64,000 nucleotides of DNA from assembly GCF_016593255.1 (NCBI RefSeq), contig NZ_AP023212.1, forward strand, positions 1,830,501-1,894,500, given 5' to 3'. The notes beneath the pieces are model-generated. The model saw only the letters and a program-made list of their open reading frames with translations. It did not search any database and was not told the DNA's origin. Positions 15,924 through 25,558 of the stretch are shown piece by piece; position 1 is the stretch's first letter; every line of letters begins with the position of its first letter. The position numbers were made by a program, and so were the translations under genes. This DNA comes from Hydrogenimonas urashimensis (GTDB lineage Bacteria > Campylobacterota > Campylobacteria > Campylobacterales > Hydrogenimonadaceae).

Positions 15924-16510
15924 TTGTAGGCATCCTTTATCCACAGGTAGTTGCGTTTGTCGCGGGTGATCAGTTCGTAGTCGCATCGGGCGAGCTCCGT
16001 CACTTCACCGAAGACATGTTCGCCCTTGTAGAAGAGCAGTTGGGTCTTTTCCCCGATGAAGGGTCTGCACCATGCAATCAGCGTCGAGGTCTCCGTCACG
16101 GCACGGGAAGTGATCAGATCGCAAAAAAAAGGGGGCAGATCCTCGATGCGCCTGGCCTCGACCGTGACATTTTCCAGCCCCAGCTCCCTGGCGATGAAAC
16201 CCAGAAAAGAGGCGCGTTTTGCGAGGGGTTCACAAAGGGTGCAGGCTGTATCGGGCATGACGATGGCCAGGACCATGCCGGGGAAACCGGCACCCGTGCC
16301 GATATCCAGCAGCGTTTCGGGGGAAGGGAGAAAAAGGATGGGGTAGAGGGAATCGAAGATCTGCTCTTCGATCGCTTCGAGGGTCCTGGCGCCCGTGAGA
16401 TTGTGGATGCGGTTCCACTTCATCAGGTGTTTGGCAAAGGCTTCGAGCCGTTCGATCGTTTCGGAGGAGAGTTCGATTCCTTCCCTTTCGATGCGGTGTT
16501 TCAGGCTCAC
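15917..16510 (-). CDS. rsmG: 16S rRNA (guanine-527-N7)-methyltransferase RsmG
   Basis: 197-residue SAM-dependent methyltransferase with the RsmG signatures WNRIHNLTG near residue 35 and LLDIGTGAGFPGM at the SAM site, followed by the SRAV motif. It methylates the 530 loop of 16S rRNA. The start is GTG at 16510, overlapping the ribA stop as GTGA. The order ribA-rsmG is one I recall from Campylobacter. Confidence 0.93.
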   Translation of the reverse strand: MSLKHRIEREGIELSSETIERLEAFAKHLMKWNRIHNLTGARTLEAIEEQIFDSLYPILFLPSPETLLDIGTGAGFPGMVLAIVMPDTACTLCEPLAKRASFLGFIARELGLENVTVEARRIEDLPPFFCDLITSRAVTETSTLIAWCRPFIGEKTQLLFYKGEHVFGEVTELARCDYELITRDKRNYLWIKDAYKC

Positions 16511-17085
16511 AGCATATGCCCCATTTTCTCTTTTTTCGTCTGCAGATACTCTTCATTGTGGGGATTGGCCTCCACGATGATCGGCAGACGTTCGACGATT
16601 TCGATCCCTTCGAGGCTTTCGATCTTTCGGGGGTTGTTCGTCAGAAGTCTTATTTTTTTGATGGCAAAGTGCCCCAGGATCGTTTCGACCATTTCGTAGG
16701 TGCGTTCGTCGGCGCTGAAGCCAAGCTGGTGGTTGGCGGCGACGGTGTCCAACCCCCTGTCCTGCAGCGCGTAGGCGTTGACCTTGTTGAACAGTCCGAT
16801 GTTTCGTCCCTCCTGTCGCAGGTAGATCACCATGCCCCCCTGGCTCTGAATGAAATGAAGGGCGAATGCCAGCTGTTCTCCGCAGTCGCATTTGAGACTC
16901 CCGAGCGCATCGCCGGTAAGGCACTCCGAATGAACCCGCACGACCGGTGTCTTGGGAAGGGGATCGGTAAAAATGGCGAGGTGCTCTTTGAAGCAGCCGT
17001 TTGCCAGAATCTCTTTGAATGCCTGGATTTTGAACGTTCCGAAACGGGTCGGGAGATTGGCGACTTCGGAGATTTCAGTGTTCAT
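16507..17085 (-). CDS. ribA: GTP cyclohydrolase II
   Basis: 192 residues carrying the zinc-binding cysteines of SECLTGDALGSLKCDCG and the active-site YLRQEGRNIGL motif. It converts GTP to the pyrimidine precursor of riboflavin. This is a stand-alone RibA without a fused DHBP synthase (RibB). It is the first gene of the ribA-rsmG-PP0621-15297 unit. Confidence 0.94.
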   Translation of the reverse strand: MNTEISEVANLPTRFGTFKIQAFKEILANGCFKEHLAIFTDPLPKTPVVRVHSECLTGDALGSLKCDCGEQLAFALHFIQSQGGMVIYLRQEGRNIGLFNKVNAYALQDRGLDTVAANHQLGFSADERTYEMVETILGHFAIKKIRLLTNNPRKIESLEGIEIVERLPIIVEANPHNEEYLQTKKEKMGHML

Positions 17086-17190
17086 TCGTTCTTTTTCCTA
17101 ATGTTTTGGTAAAATAGGCGTTTTCATAAGCTCATCGCGCCCTGCAGGATGAGTTGAATCAGCGCGATTATACCATATAAAGGTTCTGTC

Positions 17191-18159
17191 ATGTTCGCAC
17201 GTTTCCGACGCAAACGACTCCATCCCGTCCTCCGTGATCTCGTCCGTGAGACGGTTCTGACACCGGACGATTTTATCTACCCTCTCTTCATTCGAAGCGG
17301 CGAGGTAATCAGAAACGAAGTGGCTTCGATGCCGGGGGTCTACCAGATGAGCATCGATTCGGCGATCGCGGAGTGCGAAACGCTCAAGTCCCTTGGCATC
17401 CGAAGTGTCATCCTTTTCGGAATACCGGATATCAAGGACTCGGTGGGCAGCGATGCCCTCTGCGAGCACGGGATCATCGCCACCGCGCTGCGAGCGCTGA
17501 AATCGGCCCATCCGGACATGCTTTTTATAACAGACCTCTGCTTTTGTGAATATACCGATCACGGCCACTGCGGTGTGCTCAACCCCGAGCTCGAAACGGT
17601 CGATAATGACGTCACGCTTCAAAACCTTGCCCGTCAGGCGATAATCCACGCCAAGGCGGGGGCCGACATGATCGCGCCAAGCGGCATGATGGACGGGATG
17701 ATCACGGCCATCCGCGAAGGGCTCGACAGTGCCGGGTTCACCCATACACCGATCATGAGCTATTCAACGAAGTTCGCCAGCGCCTACTACGGGCCTTTCC
17801 GCGATGTGGCGGAGAGCGCCCCGAGTTTCGGCGACAGGCGAAGCTACCAGATGGACCCGGCCAACCGCAGGGAGGCGATCCTCGAGAGTCTCGAGGATGA
17901 GCGGGAGGGGGCCGACATTCTGATGGTCAAACCCGCACTTGCCTACATGGACATTATCCGCGACATCCGCGAAGCCAGCGACCTGCCGCTGGCGGTCTAC
18001 AATGTCAGCGGCGAGTACAGCATGCTCAAGATGGCGGCCAAGGCGGGCGTCATCGACTACGAACGGGTCATGATGGAGACGCTTCTTGGATTCAAGCGCG
18101 CCGGTGCGGACATCATCATCACCTATCATGCGAAAGAGGCGGCAGCACTGCTGGATTAA
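17191..18159 (+). CDS. hemB: Delta-aminolevulinic acid dehydratase (porphobilinogen synthase)
   Basis: 322-residue TIM-barrel enzyme that condenses two ALA molecules to porphobilinogen. Metal-site cysteines are present in [13 protein letters not shown], so it is the zinc-type enzyme. Schiff-base lysines lie in [15 protein letters not shown] and [20 protein letters not shown]-like element about 20 bases upstream is a possible -10. Together with HemN at 21575 it shows tetrapyrrole synthesis, which also supplies the heme for the cytochromes in this window. Confidence 0.96.
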   Translation: MFARFRRKRLHPVLRDLVRETVLTPDDFIYPLFIRSGEVIRNEVASMPGVYQMSIDSAIAECETLKSLGIRSVILFGIPDIKDSVGSDALCEHGIIATALRALKSAHPDMLFITDLCFCEYTDHGHCGVLNPELETVDNDVTLQNLARQAIIHAKAGADMIAPSGMMDGMITAIREGLDSAGFTHTPIMSYSTKFASAYYGPFRDVAESAPSFGDRRSYQMDPANRREAILESLEDEREGADILMVKPALAYMDIIRDIREASDLPLAVYNVSGEYSMLKMAAKAGVIDYERVMMETLLGFKRAGADIIITYHAKEAAALLD

Positions 18160-18195
18160 AAGAAGGCGGACACTCTATAAACCAGGACATTGATT

Positions 18196-19125
18196 ATGAG
18201 ACACTTTTTGACACTGAAAGACTATACGAAAGAAGAGATACTTGAGATTATCGAACTGGGGCTTCGCATCAAAGCCGAAACGAAAGCGAAACGCTTCACC
18301 CCCTATCTGGAGAAACAGACACTGGCGATGATTTTCGAAAAGAGCAGCACGCGAACCCGCGTCAGTTTCGAAACGGGCATCTACCAGCTGGGGGGAATGG
18401 GGCTCTTCCTCTCCTCCCGCGACATACAGCTGGGACGGGGAGAACCGATGAAGGACACGGCGCGTGTCATCGGCCGCATGTGCGACATGGTGATGATCCG
18501 CACCTACAGCCAGAAGAAGCTGGAAGAGTTCGCCGGTTTTTCCGACGTGCCGGTGATCAACGGTCTGACCGACGACTATCACCCGGTGCAGCTGATGGCC
18601 GATTATATGACGATGATCGAACACGGCAAAGACCAAAACCCCGTGGTGGCCTATATCGGAGACGGCAACAACATGGCCCACAGCTGGCTGATGCTGGCGG
18701 CCAAACTCGGATTCGAACTGCGTGTCGCGACGCCGAAGGGATACGAGTGCGATCCGGATATCGTCGAAGACGCCGTGGAGTTTGCCAAAAAGAGCGGTGC
18801 AACGATTCTTTTTACCGACGATCCCAAAGATGCCGTGATAGGTGTCGATGTCGTCACGACCGATACCTGGGTTTCGATGGGGGATGAGGAAGAGAAGGAG
18901 AAGCGGCTCAAGGATTTTGCCGGTTATACCGTCGACGCCGCTTTGATGAAGCGGGCGAAAGCGGATGCCATATTTCTTCATTGTCTTCCCGCCTACCGGG
19001 GACTCGAAGTGACCGAAGAGGTGCTGGAAGGGCCGCAGAGCGTCGTATTCGACGAAGCGGAGAATCGGCTTCACGCGCAAAAAGGGGTCATGGTCTGGCT
19101 CGACGGAAAAAGGAACGAAGCTTGA
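18196..19125 (+). CDS. argF: Ornithine carbamoyltransferase
   Basis: 309 residues with the carbamoyl-phosphate motif STRTR (51-55), the [11 protein letters not shown] region, and the ornithine-site HCLPAYRG near the C-terminus, where aspartate carbamoyltransferase has a different motif. It makes citrulline in arginine synthesis. ATG 18196 is preferred to the in-frame TTG six bases upstream. The stop and the next gene's start overlap as TGATG. Confidence 0.95.
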   Translation: MRHFLTLKDYTKEEILEIIELGLRIKAETKAKRFTPYLEKQTLAMIFEKSSTRTRVSFETGIYQLGGMGLFLSSRDIQLGRGEPMKDTARVIGRMCDMVMIRTYSQKKLEEFAGFSDVPVINGLTDDYHPVQLMADYMTMIEHGKDQNPVVAYIGDGNNMAHSWLMLAAKLGFELRVATPKGYECDPDIVEDAVEFAKKSGATILFTDDPKDAVIGVDVVTTDTWVSMGDEEEKEKRLKDFAGYTVDAALMKRAKADAIFLHCLPAYRGLEVTEEVLEGPQSVVFDEAENRLHAQKGVMVWLDGKRNEA

Positions 19126-19631
19126 TGGAGGTCGATATGAAGAGTCTGAAGAATCTGCCGGTGGAACAGCAGCTCAAGGAGATCGATCTGGTGGCCAAAC
19201 GTCTTGGAATGCCGAAACCGACGGAGCGGCCGGTGCTTGAGATCAAACCCGCGGGAGACGAGAAACACAAACTTCTGGAACTCAAACGGGGTGACTGGGG
19301 CGACGAACAGCCCTGGTTCGTGATCGACGAAGACGGGAAATTGCTGATTCTCTCGACCGCCGAAGCGATGATGGGCATCATGAATTCGCTACAGCATATG
19401 GGCGAGGAGGTGTTCAAGGCCCGCCTTGAGAGGGCGATCGCCAAAGAGCTACCGATCGATTTCCACGATGTCTGGACGGTCGCGATGCACGAACTGCAGC
19501 AGCGGCTCAAAGAGGGCGGGCAAAAGGCGGCGAGTGTCGATCTGGAAAATCTCGTCAAAAGCATCAAACGCCAACATCCCAATCTCTTCTATTCGCTTAA
19601 AGATCTTCAGCTCGACAGTGAGGAGATGTAG
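19125..19631 (+). CDS. DUF2603/UPF0763 family protein
   Basis: 168 residues. The conserved PWFVIDEDGKL and PIDFHDVWTVAMHEL segments and a C-terminal DLENLVKSIKRQHPNLF match the UPF0763 proteins I remember from Campylobacter, a lineage-restricted family with no known function. It is predicted soluble and largely helical, with no signal peptide. It is translationally coupled to argF (TGATG, one shared base). Confidence 0.85.
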   Translation: MEVDMKSLKNLPVEQQLKEIDLVAKRLGMPKPTERPVLEIKPAGDEKHKLLELKRGDWGDEQPWFVIDEDGKLLILSTAEAMMGIMNSLQHMGEEVFKARLERAIAKELPIDFHDVWTVAMHELQQRLKEGGQKAASVDLENLVKSIKRQHPNLFYSLKDLQLDSEEM

Positions 19632-20043
19632 GTTTTCGTTTTCGTGCAGAGGTGCGGAATCGGCGAAATCGCGTGATTGCGTACCCTCCGATCGAGCTTG
19701 CGAAGGGGATGGTGCATTCCGCAGAGTGTTGGGCGGACGAAAAAAAGCTTCTTTGATCGAAAACGATTCGCATATGCAAGCATCGGAATGGATTTACCAT
19801 GACACGGGCCCTTCCGATTTTTTTCAACAATTTCCAAACCTGAAACAAACCGCCGCAAAACGGTATTCGCTTGAAACTGTGAAGCGGCGCGACTATCTCT
19901 CCGTTTTTTTCAAAAAAGATGCCAAAAAAGTTTATGTTCTCCGAAATTTTGCCGATTTTTCTAACAATCTGGAAAACAGAAACAGATTTCGCAAATTCAG
20001 GAAGAAATATACTTTTTTGAAGAACGAAACAGACGGAGAGACA
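19632..20043. other. Intergenic region upstream of the second pentaheme cytochrome
   Basis: 412 bases without a supportable gene. The frame of the downstream cytochrome stays open through the region, but the residues look random and carry no signal peptide or domain. A TATACT at 20008-20013 could be a -10 element for the cytochrome gene. I see no FNR-type palindrome at the position used by the other cytochrome promoter. Confidence 0.6.
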
Positions 20044-21255
20044 ATGAAACGCAGGATCGTATTTGCGGTGAAACCGTTGATCGTTTTGTCGCTGCTCTCG
20101 TCAATATCGTCGATCCATGCCGATATTGAGGCAAGATATTCCGACAGTACCAAATGTAAACCGTGCCACAAAACGATTACACAGGAGTGGCAGAGCTCTT
20201 TGCATGCAAAATCGCACTTTTCCAAAAACGAACTTTACGCCAAACTACTTGGATATACCGCCAAAAAGAAGCATCAACCCGAATCGTGGATGGAAGTACG
20301 ATGTGCCCAATGCCACAACCCCCGGGTTCTTGATGCGGTGAATCAGAAAAATATCGACATGGCGGGATTCGGATTCGATGAGGGGATCATCAGAAAAAAG
20401 ATGGGATCCTCTTTTATCAAAGACGGTGTCAACTGTATCGTATGTCACAACATCCAGACCGTCCACGACTCCGTAAATGCGGGAAAACGGGGCAAGGACA
20501 CCGTGGTCTGGGGAGCCAATGACACGATGGTGGGTCCATTCCCCGATGCCCGCTCCCCCTATCACAAAACCGCCTACTCCTCCATTTTCAAGGAGGAATC
20601 GAACAGGCTCTGCTTCGTCTGCCATTACAATGAGCGCAGTGCCTACGGGGTCGAAATCGGATCCACTGGCAAAGAGTATGAAAGCAGCGGCGACAAAACC
20701 CGGTGCGTGGAGTGCCATATGGGGCCTTCGGTGAAAAAACGGGCCGTTCAGGTGGATCTGCAGCGGTCGACATCACGAAAGGTGCGGACGCTTCGCCGCC
20801 ATCTTTTTGCCGGAGTGAGAAACAGCGATATCGTCTCGGAAGCCATCGACATCGATTACAGGAGAGTGGGACGCAAAATAACGGTACGGTTGAAAAATCT
20901 GATTCCCCACAAACTTCCCACGGGTTTTGGAGGACGGCTTTTGCGCATTTATCTGGTCTACAGGGACCAATCGGGTACAAAAATCGGAGAGGATATGTAC
21001 GATATCGGGGCGAAATATGCCGATAAAAAAGGAAAGGAGACGATCCCCCACCTCGCTGCCCGCATCCTTTCGGACAACCGGCTCAAACCCTTCTCTTCCC
21101 GGGACATCGTTTTCAGGGCACCCGAAAATTCCAAAAGTGCCGAAATTTTTCTCCAGTACTATCTGATGGCACCCGAGTGGCTGGAAAAACTCGAGGTTAC
21201 CGATCCTCTGTTTCGAAAAAAATACGATATCGCCTCGATGAGGGTGAAGTTTTGA
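20044..21255 (+). CDS. Pentaheme c-type cytochrome, paralogue-like to the one at 10888
   Basis: 403 residues from ATG 20044, preceded by GGAGAG. A signal peptide ends near IHA-DIE. Five CXXCH sites are visible: KCKPCH (38-42), RCAQCH, NCIVCH, LCFVCH and RCVECH. A cytochrome c554-like heme region is followed by a heme-free beta-rich segment, the same order as in the cytochrome at 10888-12048, although overall sequence similarity is low. Likely a periplasmic electron carrier or reductase; the substrate is unknown. The frame is open far upstream, but the start chosen is the only one giving a signal peptide. Confidence 0.87.
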   Translation: MKRRIVFAVKPLIVLSLLSSISSIHADIEARYSDSTKCKPCHKTITQEWQSSLHAKSHFSKNELYAKLLGYTAKKKHQPESWMEVRCAQCHNPRVLDAVNQKNIDMAGFGFDEGIIRKKMGSSFIKDGVNCIVCHNIQTVHDSVNAGKRGKDTVVWGANDTMVGPFPDARSPYHKTAYSSIFKEESNRLCFVCHYNERSAYGVEIGSTGKEYESSGDKTRCVECHMGPSVKKRAVQVDLQRSTSRKVRTLRRHLFAGVRNSDIVSEAIDIDYRRVGRKITVRLKNLIPHKLPTGFGGRLLRIYLVYRDQSGTKIGEDMYDIGAKYADKKGKETIPHLAARILSDNRLKPFSSRDIVFRAPENSKSAEIFLQYYLMAPEWLEKLEVTDPLFRKKYDIASMRVKF

Positions 21256-21574
21256 TCGCCAAAAAAGATGCCCGAAACTCCGGTCCGAAAAGTTCTGTGC
21301 GAAGGAATTTCATGCCCTTCGTTTCAGCTTTCGGAAAAACCGGCAAACCGTTTCGGGAGCAGTACGGCTCTGCTTGTCATCTTGTCTTGGCAGAGTGAAT
21401 GGTTTGCGTGAGTGTGGGGTTTGCCGCAAAGATTTTCTTCGCCCCGACTGTTGCTTTCGTACGCTTTTTCTTAGATGTAAAATTCCGATTCCGGTTTTAT
21501 CACTTATTTATTGAAATTGTGGGAAAATAGGGGCAATTTTGTGCGGCGTGTCGCCAATTCGGAGTCTCTCTTTC
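21256..21574. other. Intergenic region between cytochrome and hemN
   Basis: 319 bases with no supportable gene. A TAAAAT at 21478-21483 and an AT-rich stretch just after it may be the hemN promoter region. No strong terminator hairpin was found after the cytochrome gene. Confidence 0.55.
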
Positions 21575-22948
21575 ATGAACACAATCGATTTCAAGCAATT
21601 TGTCAAATATTCCCAACCTGGCCCCCGTTATACGAGCTATCCGACGGCCCTGGAGTTTTCCGAAGCATTCACGTATGAGAAGTATGTCGGCAAACTCCGA
21701 TCGCGGGATTTTAGAAAACCGCTCTCTATCTATATCCACCTTCCCTTTTGCCGGAGCGCCTGCTACTTCTGCGGTTGCAACGTCGTCTTTACCTCCAAAG
21801 AGGAGAAGAAAGAGCGCTACATCGACTACCTGACCCGGGAGCTGCGGATTTTGTCGGAGACGATGGAGACTTCCAGCGATGTGATTCAGTTTCATTTCGG
21901 AGGCGGAACCCCCACCTTTTTCAGTGCCGAACAGCTCGATCGCATCATGGAGACGGTCAAAAAGCATTTTCCCAATTTCGTCGAAGATGCCGAAATAAGC
22001 TGCGAGATCGACCCCCGTTTTTTCAACGAAGAGCAGATGAAGGTTCTCAAAAAACACGGCTTCAACCGTATCAGCTTCGGGGTACAGGATTTCGAACCGG
22101 TGGTTCAGCAGGCGGTGCACCGCATCCAGCCCTACGACATTACGAAGGCGGCGGTCGATCTGGCGCGAAAATATGGCATCGAGAGCATCAACATCGATCT
22201 GATCTACGGGCTTCCCTTTCAGACGCTCGAGAGTTTCAAAAAGACGCTCGAACTCGCCTATTCTCTCGATCCTGACCGTCTGGCCGTCTTCAACTACGCC
22301 CATGTGCCGTGGCTCAAAAAGACGATGCGTAAACTCGATGAGACGACGATCCCATCTCCTGATGTCAAACTGGCTATTTTGCAGTATACGATCGATTTCT
22401 TCACGAATCACGGCTACAGGATGATCGGAATGGACCACTTCGCCAAACCCGACGACGAACTTTTCAGGGCGATCGAAAAGGGCGAACTGCACCGCAACTT
22501 TCAGGGCTATACCACAAAAGGCGGTGTCGATCTGCTTGGCATCGGACTCACCAGTATCGGCGAAGGCGAAGACTACTATGCGCAGAACTTCAAAGAACTT
22601 CCCGAATACGAAGCGGCGATCGACGCGGGGAAACTGCCCTTCTGGCGCGGCGTGGAACTGACCCTTGACGACCGCATCCGCAAAGCGGTGATCATGGATC
22701 TGATGAGCAATTTCAAGCTCGATATCGGAAAGATCGAAAAGCGGTTTGGTATCGACTTCAAAAACTATTTCGCCGACGCGCTGAAGCAGCTCGAACCGAT
22801 GGTTGAAGAGGGACTCGTGAAGATAGACGACAAAGAGATTGCCGTGTCGCAGACGGGTACGCTGCTCATCCGCAATATCGCCATGCCTTTTGACGCCTAT
22901 ATGCAAAAGCATGCATCGAGCAAGAAAACCTTCAGCAAGACAGTTTGA
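21575..22948 (+). CDS. hemN: Oxygen-independent coproporphyrinogen III oxidase
   Basis: 457-residue radical SAM enzyme with the 4Fe-4S motif CRSACYFCGC (C59, C63, C66), the N-terminal PGPRYTSYPTA signature and the FHFGGGTPTF motif. It decarboxylates coproporphyrinogen III without oxygen, fitting an anaerobic or microaerobic lifestyle. ATG 21575 matches the conserved N-terminus; an in-frame TTG 36 bases upstream is unlikely. The next gene is a GlpC-like Fe-S protein, the same neighbour I recall in Helicobacter. Confidence 0.95.
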   Translation: MNTIDFKQFVKYSQPGPRYTSYPTALEFSEAFTYEKYVGKLRSRDFRKPLSIYIHLPFCRSACYFCGCNVVFTSKEEKKERYIDYLTRELRILSETMETSSDVIQFHFGGGTPTFFSAEQLDRIMETVKKHFPNFVEDAEISCEIDPRFFNEEQMKVLKKHGFNRISFGVQDFEPVVQQAVHRIQPYDITKAAVDLARKYGIESINIDLIYGLPFQTLESFKKTLELAYSLDPDRLAVFNYAHVPWLKKTMRKLDETTIPSPDVKLAILQYTIDFFTNHGYRMIGMDHFAKPDDELFRAIEKGELHRNFQGYTTKGGVDLLGIGLTSIGEGEDYYAQNFKELPEYEAAIDAGKLPFWRGVELTLDDRIRKAVIMDLMSNFKLDIGKIEKRFGIDFKNYFADALKQLEPMVEEGLVKIDDKEIAVSQTGTLLIRNIAMPFDAYMQKHASSKKTFSKTV

Positions 22949-23017
22949 GAGTCACCGGTCAACACAAAAGGGTGGACGAAATCTCTTTCGCTGTTCACCC
23001 TGCGAAAAAGGGGAAGA

Positions 23018-24289
23018 ATGTTCAATTACACGTCAGTCAGCGACGCTTGTATCAAGTGCGGCAAATGCATCCCGGTCTGCACCATTCACAATGTCAATGC
23101 GGATGAGGTGACGAGCCCGCGAGGCTTCATCGATCTTCTCGGCGCCCATGAGCGGGGCGAACTCGAGCTCGACAGGACGGCCAAGGATATTTTCGAAAGC
23201 TGTTTTCTCTGCACCAACTGCGTCGATGTCTGTCCCAACGACCTGCCCACCGATATGGTGATCGAGGAGGTGCGCAAAGAGATTGCCGATACATACGGCA
23301 TCGCCTGGTACAAACGGCTTTTCTTCTTTCTGCTGCGTCACCGCACGATCATGGATATCGCCAGCAAGCTGGGGTACGTTTTCAAGACCTGTGCCGTGCA
23401 GAGCAACGAAAAGTACGGCGGCCTGACGCCCCGATTCAACCTGCCCATCATCAAAAAAGAGCGTCTGCTGCCCAGCATGGCGAGCAGGAGTGTCCTCAAC
23501 TCCTACAAAGAGAAACTCGATCACGGCGGCAAAGGGCGCGTGGCCATCTTTATCGGCTGCCTGGCCAATTACAATTATACCGGCATCGGCCACTCTCTCG
23601 TGAAGATTCTCAAAACGCTGGAGATCGACATCTTTTTCGCCAAGGAGCAGAAATGCTGCGCCGCGCCCGCCTACTTTACGGGCGATTTCGATACCGTCGA
23701 AGTCCTGAGCAAGAAGAATATCGAATATTTCGAAAGTTTCATCGACGAGGTGGATGCCATCCTCGTACCCGAAGCGACCTGCTCGGCGATGATCAAACAC
23801 GACTGGGCCGTATTTTTTCGCAACCGCGGTATGGAGGAGTGGGCCCAAAGGGCCGAGAGGCTCAACGAAAAGATATTTATGGCGACCGAGTGGCTCGCCA
23901 ATCACACCGATCTTCCGGCACTCCTGGAGGAAAAAGGGTGCCACAAAGAGATGCTCGTTACCTACCATGACCCTTGCCACGCCCGAAAAGTTCAGGGAAT
24001 CTACAAAGAGCCCCGCAGTCTGATAAAGGCCAACTACCGCTTTGCCGAAATGAGCGACCCCAACCGCTGCTGCGGTTTCGGCGGCGTAACGATACAGACA
24101 GAGAAGTTTCATCTCGCCGAAGCGGCGGGCAAGCCCAAGGCGGCGATGATCGATGCCACGGGCGCCGATGTCGTCGCCGCCGAATGCAGTGCCTGCCGCA
24201 TGCAACTGAGCAATGCGCTCTTTCAGGCCGACAGCAAAGCCGTCTTCAAAAATCCGATCGAACTGATCGCCGATGCACTGGAGGGATAG
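23018..24289 (+). CDS. GlpC-like iron-sulfur protein with two CCG domains
   Basis: 423 residues. Two ferredoxin-type 4Fe-4S motifs sit at the N-terminus (CIKCGKCIPVC at 11-21 and CFLCTNCVDVCP). Two cysteine-rich CCG domains follow (QKCCAAP around residue 212 and RCCGFGG near 350, each with a companion cysteine). Such proteins pass electrons between a flavoprotein dehydrogenase and the quinone pool, as GlpC and GlcF do. A possible partner is the GlcD-type flavoprotein at 2287, but the two genes are 20 kb apart, so the pairing is only a hypothesis. Confidence 0.85.
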   Translation: MFNYTSVSDACIKCGKCIPVCTIHNVNADEVTSPRGFIDLLGAHERGELELDRTAKDIFESCFLCTNCVDVCPNDLPTDMVIEEVRKEIADTYGIAWYKRLFFFLLRHRTIMDIASKLGYVFKTCAVQSNEKYGGLTPRFNLPIIKKERLLPSMASRSVLNSYKEKLDHGGKGRVAIFIGCLANYNYTGIGHSLVKILKTLEIDIFFAKEQKCCAAPAYFTGDFDTVEVLSKKNIEYFESFIDEVDAILVPEATCSAMIKHDWAVFFRNRGMEEWAQRAERLNEKIFMATEWLANHTDLPALLEEKGCHKEMLVTYHDPCHARKVQGIYKEPRSLIKANYRFAEMSDPNRCCGFGGVTIQTEKFHLAEAAGKPKAAMIDATGADVVAAECSACRMQLSNALFQADSKAVFKNPIELIADALEG

Positions 24290-24292
24290 AGA

Positions 24293-24721
24293 ATGGGAAA
24301 CATTTTCTGGAGCCTGTTGGCGACCGCACTCTTTTTTCTCGAAGGGTGCGCCGTCAACGGCATGGCGAACACACATCAGCCCTGCAGCGAAAAACTTTAC
24401 GGTACGACATGGAACCTGCGGATGATCGACAACGACAGAATAGATCTGAAACATCCCGCGACGATCCATTTCGACGATGATGGGAAGATTTCCGGTTACA
24501 GCGGATGCAACCACTATTTCGCGAAGGCGGAACTGACTGCCACGACGATCACGTTCGGGCCGGTCGGTTCGACGAGACGATACTGCATGGGGGAGGCGGG
24601 AAAGGTCGAGCAACGCCTGTTTTCGCTCTTCAAAGGAAAGAAATGGTGGAATTTCGATGAGAAAAAGCGTTTGCAGATCTTCGATGACGAGCATCGGCTT
24701 GTATTCGAACGTGCCGAGTAG
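24293..24721 (+). CDS. META-domain lipoprotein (HslJ-like)
   Basis: 142 residues with a lipoprotein signal (LFFLEGC, acylated Cys19). A META/HslJ domain follows: WNLRMIDN, a DDDGKISGYSGCNHYFAKAEL segment and FGPVGSTRRYCM. HslJ-type proteins are small outer-membrane or periplasmic lipoproteins linked to stress tolerance in E. coli. The gene is tightly spaced between the CCG protein gene and lgt (3-base gaps), so lgt, which acylates lipoproteins, is encoded just behind one of its likely substrates. Confidence 0.83.
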   Translation: MGNIFWSLLATALFFLEGCAVNGMANTHQPCSEKLYGTTWNLRMIDNDRIDLKHPATIHFDDDGKISGYSGCNHYFAKAELTATTITFGPVGSTRRYCMGEAGKVEQRLFSLFKGKKWWNFDEKKRLQIFDDEHRLVFERAE

Positions 24722-24724
24722 CCG

Positions 24725-25558
24725 ATGAGATTCTGGCAGCATATTTACGAGCATTTCGATCCGATCGCCTTCACGTTGGGACCTTTCAAGGTCCACTGGT
24801 ACGGCATTATGTATGTTCTGGCACTCGTCACGGCCCTCTACGCCGCCAAATGGTATGTCAGGCACGACCGGTATCCGGTCAATGAAAAGATGCTGGATAG
24901 TTTTTTCATCTATGTGGAGATCGGTGTGATACTTGGGGCGAGGCTGGGGTACATTCTTTTCTACGATCCCCATACCGGCTACTATCTGACCCATCCGTGG
25001 CAGATTTTCAACCCGTTCCAGGGAGGTACCTTCACGGGCATCATGGGGATGAGCTACCATGGCGCCGTTGTTGGTTTCATTCTGGCGACGTGGATTTTCG
25101 TGAGAAAAACCAAAACCTCTTTTTGGATGTGGATGGATCTTGTGGCACTCAGCGTACCGGTCGGATACGTTTTCGGGCGTATCGGGAATTTTCTCAACCA
25201 GGAACTGGTTGGACGTGTGACAGAAGTGCCGTGGGGTATCTATGTGCATCAGACGCTCAGGCACCCTTCGCAGCTCTACGAAGCCTTTCTGGAAGGGGTG
25301 GTGATCGCACTGATACTCTTCTTCTACCGAAAAAAAGAGCGGTTCGAGGGGGAGCTTATCGCGCTTTATGCCATTCTCTATGGTGCTGCGCGTTTTATCG
25401 TCGAGTTCTGGCGGCAGCCTGATATTCAGATCGGTTTTGTGTGCTGCGGATGGATGACGATGGGGCAGATTCTTTCACTGGTAATGGTCGCAGTGGGCCT
25501 CGTCATCTACATCCTGCTTGGAAAAAGGGCTACTCCGGTTTCGCCAAAACCTCGATGA
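24725..25558 (+). CDS. lgt: Prolipoprotein diacylglyceryl transferase
   Basis: 277-residue polytopic membrane enzyme with the Lgt signature [14 protein letters not shown] and the essential HGAVVGF and YEAFLEG regions. It moves diacylglycerol from phosphatidylglycerol to the lipobox cysteine of prolipoproteins. The family's seven hydrophobic helices are visible. Its last 29 bases overlap the convergent thioredoxin gene. Confidence 0.96.
   Translation: MRFWQHIYEHFDPIAFTLGPFKVHWYGIMYVLALVTALYAAKWYVRHDRYPVNEKMLDSFFIYVEIGVILGARLGYILFYDPHTGYYLTHPWQIFNPFQGGTFTGIMGMSYHGAVVGFILATWIFVRKTKTSFWMWMDLVALSVPVGYVFGRIGNFLNQELVGRVTEVPWGIYVHQTLRHPSQLYEAFLEGVVIALILFFYRKKERFEGELIALYAILYGAARFIVEFWRQPDIQIGFVCCGWMTMGQILSLVMVAVGLVIYILLGKRATPVSPKPR

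Noticed and set aside
19747-19765. TTTGATCGAAAACGATTC as a second FNR-type site before cytochrome 2
   Set aside because: Only the left half matches TTGAT-N4-ATCAA, and its distance to the TATACT at 20008 is far too long.
19426-20043. Upstream extension of the second cytochrome gene to over 600 residues
   Set aside because: It would overlap DUF2603 and bury the signal peptide; ATG 20044 has its own ribosome-binding site.
23033-25264. Open frame of about 740 codons on the minus strand
   Set aside because: It lies antisense to the CCG protein, META lipoprotein and lgt genes, all with clear family motifs. Its residues show no domain and the openness follows from codon bias.
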